Source of the DNA: Candidatus Woesearchaeota archaeon
Lineage (GTDB): Archaea; Nanobdellota; Nanobdellia; Woesearchaeales; GW2011-AR4
NCBI GenBank assembly: GCA_016185955.1
Contig: JACPMQ010000060.1
Span: 1 to 6,550, forward strand
Length of the DNA stretch: 6,550 nucleotides
Direction of reading: 5' to 3'
Under the pieces are notes generated by a model. It was given only the letters and a program-made list of their open reading frames with translations. It was not told where the DNA came from and made no database searches. Within the stretch, counting starts at the first letter, position 1, and the number at the start of each line of letters is the position of its first letter. The position numbers and the translations under genes are program-made. Shown here in pieces: positions 1 through 4,608 of the stretch.

Positions 1-6
1 AGCAAT

Positions 7-27
7 CCGCCAGTCTATGACTGGCGG
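7..27. repeat. Perfect 9-bp stem-loop near left edge
   Basis: The arms CCGCCAGTC (7-15) and GACTGGCGG (19-27) are exact reverse complements around a 3-nt loop. A second, overlapping pairing of AATCCG (4-9) with CGGATT (31-36) would compete with it. Because both strands can form the hairpin, it could end a transcript entering from the left or the minus-strand unit ending at 160. No long T-tract follows on either strand, so calling it a terminator is inference. Confidence 0.6.
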
Positions 28-55
28 TGTCGGATTTCTCTTGAATTCCTCTAAA

Positions 56-101
56 TATAGGAACGGAACATCTATTACGATTATTGACTTCCGTTCCTAT
101 A
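56..101. repeat. Perfect 13-bp inverted repeat with 20-nt loop
   Basis: TATAGGAACGGAA (56-68) is exactly complementary to TTCCGTTCCTATA (89-101), separated by 20 nt. It lies between two other inverted repeats downstream of the minus-strand coiled-coil gene. The arm core GGAACGG recurs at 164-170, so the right arm could pair there instead. A role in 3'-end formation or RNA stability is possible but not shown. Confidence 0.65.
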
Positions 102-116
102 CTTTGTGTTCTCTAG

Positions 117-164
117 CATAGTGGCGCAATAATTATTGTTCGATTATTTAGTTGCGCCACTATG
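117..164. repeat. Perfect 13-bp inverted repeat overlapping the stop codon of the coiled-coil gene
   Basis: CATAGTGGCGCAA (117-129) is exactly complementary to TTGCGCCACTATG (152-164) around a 22-nt, AT-rich loop in which AATAAT/ATTATT could extend the pairing. The TAG stop of the minus-strand gene (160-162) sits in the right arm, so the hairpin forms at the very 3' end of that mRNA. There is no clear T-tract, so it may be a terminator, a processing site or a stabilising 3' structure. Confidence 0.65.
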
Positions 165-1092
165 GAACGGTGGATTTTTTATTCCGAATCATCTGCTGAA
201 ACAACAATAAATCATCTGTAGTTAATTTTTTGCCTTCTTTGATTTTTTCTTCCATTTCCTGCTCTTTATTTTTGATAAGCATGCTTTCTTTAAGCCTTCT
301 TTTCTCATCTTCCTCTAACTTGAATTTATTGAGCTTTTCCCTTATCTTGTTTATATCATCCAATCTTTCCTTAAGATTATTATTAGTTTCGGTAAAAACC
401 TTTTTGCATTCCACAAAATTCTTAAATGCCCCATCTTCTTTAAGCTTAAGCTCGTCTATTTCTTTTGAAGATTTAATCACATTTTCGTGCATTTGCTGGC
501 TTTCTTGGGCAAGCTGCTGGATTTCATTATGAAGGCTATCTGCGCTCTTTCTCGCAATATCTATTTCTGAATTGCATTTTTTTATTTTATCCAGAACTTC
601 AATAATTGCGTTTGCGCTGCCAAGAAGCTTTTTTCTGGCTTTAAGCTTTTTTGACAGCTCCTTTTCCTTTTCAAAGGGCATTACTTCTGTTTCCAGCCTT
701 GTTTCTATGCTGTCTATTTCAGATTTAATGCTAAAAGGGCTGTCTATTTTTGATTTTTTTGACAGCTCTTTGGCGCTATTCTTCAATTCTGCAAGCAAAG
801 AAATCTTTTCCCGTATTTCCTTATTAATGCTATCCCTTCTTTCCTTCAGCTCTTTTATTTGCTTAATCAGGGAATTTTTTTTATTTCTGTCGTTAACTGT
901 ATCGCCAATTTTTTTTCTTATATCAGAAGATATGTCTTCTTTCTTTTTGAACCATGATTCCTTTTCATTATTTGATTTATCCAGCTCCCTGCTTAAAACA
1001 TTGATTTCATCCTTTAATTTGTCGAATGCTGCAAACAATTCCTTTTTTGTCTGTCTATCCTCTATCTTGTGCGCTTCACTGCTTAAATCCAT
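160..1092 (-). CDS. Coiled-coil protein, COG1340-like (310 aa)
   Basis: The product is a soluble, highly charged, almost entirely helical protein rich in Lys, Glu, Ser and Asn. It has no signal peptide, membrane segment or catalytic motif. Heptad-like coiled coil runs from about residue 15 to 285, with a less regular stretch near 115-145 (SPFSIKSEI, MPFEKEKEL). The short C-terminal region KLTTDDLLLFQ (289-299) resembles, from memory, the conserved end of archaeal coiled-coil proteins grouped as COG1340, whose eukaryotic relatives include polysome-associated Bfr1. The family call is moderate and the molecular function unknown. The ATG at 1092 has no Shine-Dalgarno sequence but lies about 24-31 nt below a TATA box, which suggests a leaderless mRNA. 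The gene follows P1 on the same strand after 122 bp containing a palindromic terminator, so it is probably a separate unit. Its last codons and stop run into an inverted repeat. Confidence 0.85.
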   Translation of the reverse strand: MDLSSEAHKIEDRQTKKELFAAFDKLKDEINVLSRELDKSNNEKESWFKKKEDISSDIRKKIGDTVNDRNKKNSLIKQIKELKERRDSINKEIREKISLLAELKNSAKELSKKSKIDSPFSIKSEIDSIETRLETEVMPFEKEKELSKKLKARKKLLGSANAIIEVLDKIKKCNSEIDIARKSADSLHNEIQQLAQESQQMHENVIKSSKEIDELKLKEDGAFKNFVECKKVFTETNNNLKERLDDINKIREKLNKFKLEEDEKRRLKESMLIKNKEQEMEEKIKEGKKLTTDDLLLFQQMIRNKKSTVP

Positions 1093-1113
1093 TTTATTAT
1101 TACCACACTTAAA

Positions 1114-1125
1114 GGTATAAAAACA
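1114..1125 (-). promoter_or_regulatory. TATA box of the 310-aa coiled-coil gene
   Basis: On the minus strand the sequence reads TGTTTTTATACC, with a TATA-like core TTTTTATA (1123-1116). It lies 24-31 nt upstream of the ATG at 1092. Archaeal transcription normally starts about 25 nt downstream of the box, so the start would fall at or next to the ATG. The lack of a Shine-Dalgarno motif fits a leaderless transcript. Confidence 0.5.
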
Positions 1126-1138
1126 TTGCCAAAAACAT

Positions 1139-1155
1139 TACTGGACAATCCAGTA
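1139..1155. repeat. Small 7-bp hairpin between palindrome and promoter
   Basis: TACTGGA (1139-1145) and TCCAGTA (1149-1155) are perfect reverse complements around the loop CAA. It lies between the P1 terminator palindrome and the TATA box of the next gene. It could be part of the P1 3' end or an upstream operator; neither can be chosen from sequence alone. Confidence 0.4.
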
Positions 1156-1161
1156 TTTAAA

Positions 1162-1199
1162 CGAAAATTCCACCGCTCTTAAGAGCGGTGGAATTTTCG
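1162..1199 (-). terminator. 38-bp perfect palindrome ending the uL1-P0-P1 operon
   Basis: Positions 1162-1180 and 1181-1199 are exact reverse complements (19 + 19 bp, no spacer). The GC-rich core CCACCGCTCTT is flanked by AAAATT on one side and AATTTT on the other, the layout of a bidirectional intrinsic terminator. It starts 15 bp beyond the P1 stop codon. The inner 26 bp recur with one change at 5922-5947, so it is also a dispersed repeat. In RNA a few central bases would form the loop. Confidence 0.7.
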
Positions 1200-1214
1200 C
1201 AAACAAGTAATCTT

Positions 1215-1526
1215 TTAGCCAAATAATGCTCCTAATCCTGCTGCTGCTTGCTCATCTGTTTTTTTCTCTTCTTCTGCTTTCTTTTTTGTATCTTCGCCTT
1301 TTGGTGCATGAGCTGTATCAGCAGCTTGCGCAACAGGAGCAGCTACAGGTATTGCAGCTTTTTCTATTGCCTCATCAATATTTACTCCTTCCAAAGCAGC
1401 TACTAAGGCTTTAACGCGCGCTTCATCAGCTTTGATGCCGGCAGCCTCTAAAACCTTCTTGACATTGCTTTCTTCTATCTTTTTGCCTGATTTGTGCAAC
1501 AACATTGCCGTGTATATATATTCCAT
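1215..1526 (-). CDS. rpl12: Large ribosomal subunit stalk protein P1 (aL12)
   Basis: Archaeal P1 forms dimers on P0 and its mobile tail recruits translational GTPases to the 50S stalk. This 103-aa protein has the full architecture: N-terminal dimerisation domain (about 1-58, starting MEYIYTAMLLHKSGKK, with VKKVLEAAGIKADEARVKALV); an Ala/Pro-rich hinge (59-75); a charged linker (76-91); and the factor-binding tail AAAGLGALFG. I chose the ATG at 1526. An ATG five codons upstream is in frame, but the bases after it (GGAGGT, 1534-1539) are a strong Shine-Dalgarno motif 7 nt before 1526, and family members begin MEYIY. It is the last gene of the uL1-P0-P1 operon, 55 bp after P0, with a palindromic terminator behind it. 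Its ribosome binding site is far stronger than that of P0, fitting the need for several P1 copies per ribosome. Confidence 0.96.
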   Translation of the reverse strand: MEYIYTAMLLHKSGKKIEESNVKKVLEAAGIKADEARVKALVAALEGVNIDEAIEKAAIPVAAPVAQAADTAHAPKGEDTKKKAEEEKKTDEQAAAGLGALFG

Positions 1527-1533
1527 TTGATTT

Positions 1534-1539
1534 ACCTCC
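1534..1539 (-). promoter_or_regulatory. Shine-Dalgarno site that fixes the P1 start
   Basis: The minus strand reads GGAGGT here, followed by 7 nt and then the ATG at 1526. The motif overlaps the second and third codons of the longer alternative reading frame, which argues that the upstream ATG (1541) is not the start. Confidence 0.85.
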
Positions 1540-1559
1540 ATAAGTTTTTATTATGATAG

Positions 1560-1576
1560 CTTAGATATTTAGATAG
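1560..1576 (-). promoter_or_regulatory. Possible internal promoter before P1
   Basis: The P0-P1 gap contains an AT-rich stretch reading CTATCTAAATATCTAAG on the minus strand, with a TATA-like TAAATATC and a repeated TATCTAA unit. A start about 25 nt downstream would place the mRNA end just ahead of the P1 Shine-Dalgarno site. It could give extra P1 message, but AT-rich spacers often mimic TATA boxes, so this is weak. Confidence 0.25.
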
Positions 1577-1581
1577 TTTAA

Positions 1582-2430
1582 CTAAAATCTTGTGATACTA
1601 CTCAAACTTAGCCTTTCAGCTTCTGCCTTGCTTAGCAGATAATTGATAATGCCCTTTTCAAGTATTGCCTGGCTTATGCCAAGCGCTTTAGCGTCATTGA
1701 ATGCCTTAGCCAGCAGTAGGTTTACATTGCCTTTTGTGATATAAGTAATATCAAATGCAAGATTAAATGCATTTCTTGCTGCAATGCCTAATTTATCTTT
1801 AAACTGTTTTTCATCTATTTCAAGGACAGCTCTTTCGTATATTATGCCTTTTTCATAAGCAGCTATTAATCCTAATCCCACCTGCATGGGCTTTATGTCA
1901 AGCCTTGTCAAAACTTCTGCTACCTTGGGCTTTATTTTTTCTCCCTTATTTACAATAATACAATCTTCCTTAACAGCAACTTTACCGTTTTCAACGCCAA
2001 CCTTTAATCCTGCCATGCTTAACTCGCTTATAATAGGTCCTGGCGCAAAGGGTGTTGGCCCTTTTTTTACAAGTATATCGTTAGGCGCGATCTGTCCTGC
2101 CTTGGCAGGCGCGCTTGTCTTGCTTTTTTGCAATATCCTGCTAAGCTTAAATGGGCTTTCATTGCTGATTATAAGCGCAGGCATGCCCTCAAAATATTTC
2201 TCAAAATTTTCTATACCTTTTTTTTCATTTTTAACAGCGCCAATTGCAATCTTCATGAGCCTTTTTTTGCTCATGAAAATCTGGATTTTCCCTCGCAGTT
2301 CTGCTCTCATGGCTTGCAGCTGCGGAGCCGGCAAATCACTCATATTCACTAATCCTATTACAGAATAGTCTCTAATTAATTTAGCTAAATCTTCTACATT
2401 TCTTTTTTTATATTCTGCAATTTTAGCCAT
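1582..2430 (-). CDS. rpl10: Large ribosomal subunit protein P0 (uL10), tail-less
   Basis: P0 anchors the stalk to 23S rRNA and carries P1 dimers on C-terminal helices. The 282-aa product shows the rRNA-binding domain (about 1-105: YSVIGLVNMSDLPAPQLQAM, KIQIFMSKKRLM), the inserted domain (about 111-195: PFAPGPIISELSMAGLKVG, IKPKVAEVLTRLDIKPM), and then helical repeats for P1 docking (AARNAFNLAFDI, LLLAKAFNDAKALGI, INYLLSKAEAERLSL; about 217-278). It stops at SSITRF. Archaeal P0 normally continues with an acidic linker and a GLGALFG-type tail shared with P1, giving roughly 300-350 aa; both are absent. Only 55 bp separate it from P1, so a frameshifted tail has no room. The ATG lies 2 bp after the uL1 stop and has no Shine-Dalgarno motif, so translation is probably coupled to uL1. 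Confidence 0.95.
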   Translation of the reverse strand: MAKIAEYKKRNVEDLAKLIRDYSVIGLVNMSDLPAPQLQAMRAELRGKIQIFMSKKRLMKIAIGAVKNEKKGIENFEKYFEGMPALIISNESPFKLSRILQKSKTSAPAKAGQIAPNDILVKKGPTPFAPGPIISELSMAGLKVGVENGKVAVKEDCIIVNKGEKIKPKVAEVLTRLDIKPMQVGLGLIAAYEKGIIYERAVLEIDEKQFKDKLGIAARNAFNLAFDITYITKGNVNLLLAKAFNDAKALGISQAILEKGIINYLLSKAEAERLSLSSITRF

Positions 2431-2432
2431 TT

Positions 2433-3170
2433 TTATTTTTGTGCTTCAGTCTTTACTTTATTCTTTATTTTTAGTCTGGATTTTTTGCCTTTCTTTACAA
2501 GAGCCTTTTCATTTGATTCTTCCCGTATATTGAAAACATGCCCCATTGTAAGCTTAAGCATAACGCTCTTTATGTTTTCCTTCTCATTTGGCAGCTTCTG
2601 CAACACAGAGTTATAAACAGTTAATACATTGTCTGCAATAACCTCTTCGCTTATATCCTCTTTGCCTACGCTGCATTTTATTGCAGGCTCATTTTTAGTG
2701 ACAAGAGCTACCGTAGTCCTTAGTTTTTCGCAAACTTGCTTTACATTGGCATTTGGCTGTAGAACACTGCCTATCTTTGGATTTGGCATCTTTCCCCTTG
2801 GGCCTAAAAACCTTCCAAATATGGTAGCAACTTTCGGCATTATAGATGACTGCGCGATAAAGAAATCGTGCTTATCTGCAAGCTTTTTTATATCTGCTTT
2901 TCCTTTAAACCTGCTAAACTCTTCAGCAAGAATAATCTCGTCACAAGCTTCCTTTGATTTATCCGCTAAATCGGGCTCAATTAAAGCGCAGATAGAGATT
3001 TTCTTGCCAGTGTCATGATGCAAATTGACAAACATGTTTATCTGATGCTCTGGCTTCTTTAAATCCAAGCCTCTGAAGTTCATTATTAAGTCAATGCTTT
3101 GCTTAAAATTTCTTTTAGGAGAATTCTCTTTCAGCTTCTTAAGTGTATTTAATATTAATTGTTTATCCAT
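2433..3170 (-). CDS. rpl1: Large ribosomal subunit protein uL1
   Basis: uL1 binds 23S rRNA helices 76-78, forms the mobile L1 stalk near the E site and, in several archaea and bacteria, represses its own mRNA. The protein has 245 aa. The family signature lies at 117-131 (IFGRFLGPRGKMPNP), followed by KIGSVLQPNANV, and the closing strand of domain I is VMLKLTMGHVFNI (203-215). Domain II is the insertion around 65-160. Archaeal uL1 usually ends shortly after the TMG strand at about 210-220 residues; here a basic tail of about 29 residues follows (217-245, rich in Lys/Arg). The ATG at 3170 has a strong AGGAGGG 4 nt upstream. It is the first gene of the operon; uL11, which often precedes it in archaea, is not in the window, because a divergent gene lies there instead. 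Confidence 0.96.
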   Translation of the reverse strand: MDKQLILNTLKKLKENSPKRNFKQSIDLIMNFRGLDLKKPEHQINMFVNLHHDTGKKISICALIEPDLADKSKEACDEIILAEEFSRFKGKADIKKLADKHDFFIAQSSIMPKVATIFGRFLGPRGKMPNPKIGSVLQPNANVKQVCEKLRTTVALVTKNEPAIKCSVGKEDISEEVIADNVLTVYNSVLQKLPNEKENIKSVMLKLTMGHVFNIREESNEKALVKKGKKSRLKIKNKVKTEAQK

Positions 3171-3173
3171 CTT

Positions 3174-3180
3174 CCCTCCT
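3174..3180 (-). promoter_or_regulatory. Shine-Dalgarno site of uL1
   Basis: The minus strand reads AGGAGGG, 3-4 nt before the ATG at 3170. It is the strongest ribosome binding site of the operon's first message region and supports the chosen start. With the predicted transcription start near 3228-3230, it lies in a 5' leader of about 60 nt that could hold an L1 autoregulatory site. Confidence 0.8.
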
Positions 3181-3248
3181 ACCTTAAGTAGTGCTTATGG
3201 GTGGTTTCTAAAATATCCTATTAGGAATCTTGTCAGGGAATATATTGT

Positions 3249-3260
3249 TATTTATAAAGG
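3249..3260 (-). promoter_or_regulatory. TATA box of the uL1-P0-P1 operon
   Basis: The minus strand reads CCTTTATAAATA, with a good archaeal TATA core TTTATAAAT (3258-3250). The expected start is about 25 nt downstream, near 3228-3230, giving a leader of about 60 nt. A short near-palindrome (TCCTA-T-TAGGA, 3216-3226) covers the predicted start region and could be an operator. No experimental support is available from the sequence. Confidence 0.5.
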
Positions 3261-3281
3261 TATTTATCGAAAGGTATTTAT
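3256..3281. repeat. Tandem 12-bp direct repeat in the divergent promoter
   Basis: AAAGGTATTTAT occurs at 3256-3267 and again at 3270-3281, a 14-bp period. The first copy overlaps the TATA box proposed for uL1 and the second contains the one proposed for the plus-strand gene. The repeat may be a duplicated promoter element or paired binding sites for a regulator acting on both units. Confidence 0.6.
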
Positions 3282-3285
3282 ATTA
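3274..3285 (+). promoter_or_regulatory. TATA box of the coiled-coil/DRG unit
   Basis: The plus strand reads GTATTTATATTA. With the usual spacing the start would lie near 3304, just upstream of the GAGGTGAT ribosome binding site. It lies within the second copy of the 14-bp-period repeat. The reverse strand also looks TATA-like, so orientation rests on spacing to the gene. Confidence 0.45.
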
Positions 3286-3308
3286 ACAATTCTCTTTTTT
3301 AAAAAAAT

Positions 3309-3316
3309 GAGGTGAT
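3309..3316 (+). promoter_or_regulatory. Strong but distant Shine-Dalgarno site
   Basis: GAGGTGAT matches eight bases of the archaeal anti-Shine-Dalgarno complement. It lies 12 nt before the ATG at 3329, longer than usual. No in-frame ATG, GTG or TTG lies at better spacing: upstream codons in this frame are AAT, TGT, TTC, AGT, GAT, GGT and then a TGA stop. The ATG at 3329 is therefore kept. Confidence 0.55.
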
Positions 3317-3328
3317 AGTTTCTGTAAT

Positions 3329-4573
3329 ATGCAAGCCCATAAGAGATATATCAATAAAGAAAAAGCTAATGCCTTGGAACAGATTCTCCATAAATTTCAC
3401 AATCTCTGGAATGAGAGGGAAAAAGCAAGAAAAAGGTTTAGAGTCTATGCTAAATCGGGGCTTGAAGGGCATAAGCCCAAACTAAATAGTATGCAGTGCA
3501 TAATCAAAGACCATAAGGATGATTTAAAAAAAATAAAGCAGCTGGAACACAGCATAAATGAGAGGGCTGCTATAAACAATAAGCTAATAGAAGAAACAAA
3601 AAAAGCCAATTCTGCCAAGGAAGATGCGCTTTATGAAATTAATCATCTGGAAAGAAAGATTCAACTAAAGCGCAGGATGCTTAACTACAACAAGCGCATT
3701 AAAGATGAAAAGGCAATTCAAGAGGAGAAATTGCATAAAGTTCATGATATGGAGCTTTCAAAATGGAAAGTAAAATATCATGTAAAATTAAATAAAAAAG
3801 CTGAGGTAAAAAGAGAGCTTGAGGAAAGGCGTAAGGAAACGCTAAAAAGAATAAATCAGGCTTTAAAATCTTTAAATGCAAATGAAAGAAAAGAAAAGGG
3901 GAAATGGAAAAAGCTTCAGCTAAAGGCAGATTACAAAGTAGAAGTAAAAGAAAGGGAAAGAGTAGTAGATAATGAATTAAAAGCCCTTCTTCTAGAAAAA
4001 GAAAAACTGCAAAGGCAATTCAGCAATAAAATAGCTTCCATGCATGCATTGGACAAAAAGATTGCAGACAAGCAAAAAGAGATTGAGGATGAAATAAAGG
4101 AAAGCAATAACCGCATAATTACGCTAGATAGTTTAGCAAAAGAAAAAGAAGATGCATTAGAAAAATTAAGGCAGGAAGTTAAAAACCTAAAAGAAGAAAA
4201 AGAAAGGTTGCTGGTAGAATTACGCTATAGAAAAAAGGCAGTTAGCAAACAGTATCTTATATCTATTCTAAGGTTTGCAAAGATAAGAGAAATGCTAAAG
4301 AAGGGCATAGGACAAGGCATAGAAAAAATTAAGGATTCTAATAATCTTTCATTAACTGCCGCACAAAAATTAAAAGGGAAAGACAGATATTTTGTCAAAT
4401 GTCATGGGCTTTTACTCAAAGCTGATAAGGCATTTAGCAATAAAGATTTTATCAAAGCCAAAAAACTTTACAGAAAGATAAGAAACAAATATATAGAATT
4501 GGAGTATGCTGACAAAAAAGATATTTACAAAGAGGTTTTGGAGCTTTATAATAAGTTGAACAGAGCGCGTTAG
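3329..4573 (+). CDS. Coiled-coil protein with C-terminal helical domain, unknown function (414 aa)
   Basis: I do not recognise a named family. The protein is soluble and very rich in Lys and Glu, with near-continuous coiled coil from about residue 60 to 305 (for example KQKEIEDEIKESNN and EALEKLRQEV-like heptads). A short non-coil basic region lies near 20-55 (NEREKARKRFRVYAKSG). After about residue 305 the pattern changes: a basic linker (KQYLISILRFAKIREML) leads to a C-terminal bundle (about 355-410). Its spaced Ala/Tyr/Leu pattern (KADKAFSNKDFIKAKKLY, IELEYADKKDIYKEVLELY) resembles a degenerate TPR-like hairpin. I recall such ends in many uncharacterised DPANN proteins, which is memory rather than proof. 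It shares a promoter region with the divergent uL1 operon and lies 35 bp upstream of the DRG GTPase on the same strand, so a partnership with the GTPase or ribosome is possible but unproven. Confidence 0.85.
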   Translation: MQAHKRYINKEKANALEQILHKFHNLWNEREKARKRFRVYAKSGLEGHKPKLNSMQCIIKDHKDDLKKIKQLEHSINERAAINNKLIEETKKANSAKEDALYEINHLERKIQLKRRMLNYNKRIKDEKAIQEEKLHKVHDMELSKWKVKYHVKLNKKAEVKRELEERRKETLKRINQALKSLNANERKEKGKWKKLQLKADYKVEVKERERVVDNELKALLLEKEKLQRQFSNKIASMHALDKKIADKQKEIEDEIKESNNRIITLDSLAKEKEDALEKLRQEVKNLKEEKERLLVELRYRKKAVSKQYLISILRFAKIREMLKKGIGQGIEKIKDSNNLSLTAAQKLKGKDRYFVKCHGLLLKADKAFSNKDFIKAKKLYRKIRNKYIELEYADKKDIYKEVLELYNKLNRAR

Positions 4574-4585
4574 CTTAATATAATA
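4573..4585 (+). promoter_or_regulatory. Possible TATA box before the DRG gene
   Basis: The 35-bp gap contains GCTTAATATAATA, about 24-34 nt before the ATG at 4609. A start about 25 nt downstream would fall near the ATG and give a leaderless message, fitting the absence of a Shine-Dalgarno motif. Readthrough from the upstream gene is equally possible. Confidence 0.35.
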
Positions 4586-4608
4586 TTGCCTATTTCTATG
4601 CATGGTAA

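Noticed and set aside
1..54. Frame open from base 1 to TAA at 52-54, possible 3' end of an upstream gene
   Set aside because: Only 17 codons, overlapping a perfect hairpin; an open frame this short is expected by chance and cannot be supported.
1..159. CRISPR-like array from the successive inverted repeats
   Set aside because: The stems differ in sequence and there are no regularly spaced direct repeats; no cas gene is present.
572..1120. Plus-strand 182-codon open frame, and the similar one at 230-532
   Set aside because: Antisense shadows of the Lys/Glu/Ser-rich coiled-coil gene; products are low-complexity Ser/Leu/Phe with no family features or binding site.
1162..1199. Insertion-sequence terminal repeats formed by the two palindrome copies
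   Set aside because: The 4.7 kb between the copies holds normal ribosomal and GTPase genes and no transposase, so the copies do not bound a composite element.
1527..1541. Longer P1 reading frame starting at 1541
   Set aside because: Its second and third codons are the GGAGGT ribosome binding site of the ATG at 1526, and P1 proteins start MEYIY.
1542..1581. Frameshifted remains of a P0 C-terminal tail in the P0-P1 gap
   Set aside because: The gap is short, AT-rich and contains no Glu/Lys-rich or GLGALFG-like coding in any frame.
1886..2368. Plus-strand open frame opposite P0, and 2629-3018 opposite uL1
   Set aside because: Mirror images of highly conserved ribosomal genes; no promoter or ribosome binding site of their own.
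3094..3315. Plus-strand 73-codon open frame across the uL1 start and the divergent promoter
   Set aside because: Runs antisense through the uL1 N-terminus and over promoter elements; no recognisable protein features.
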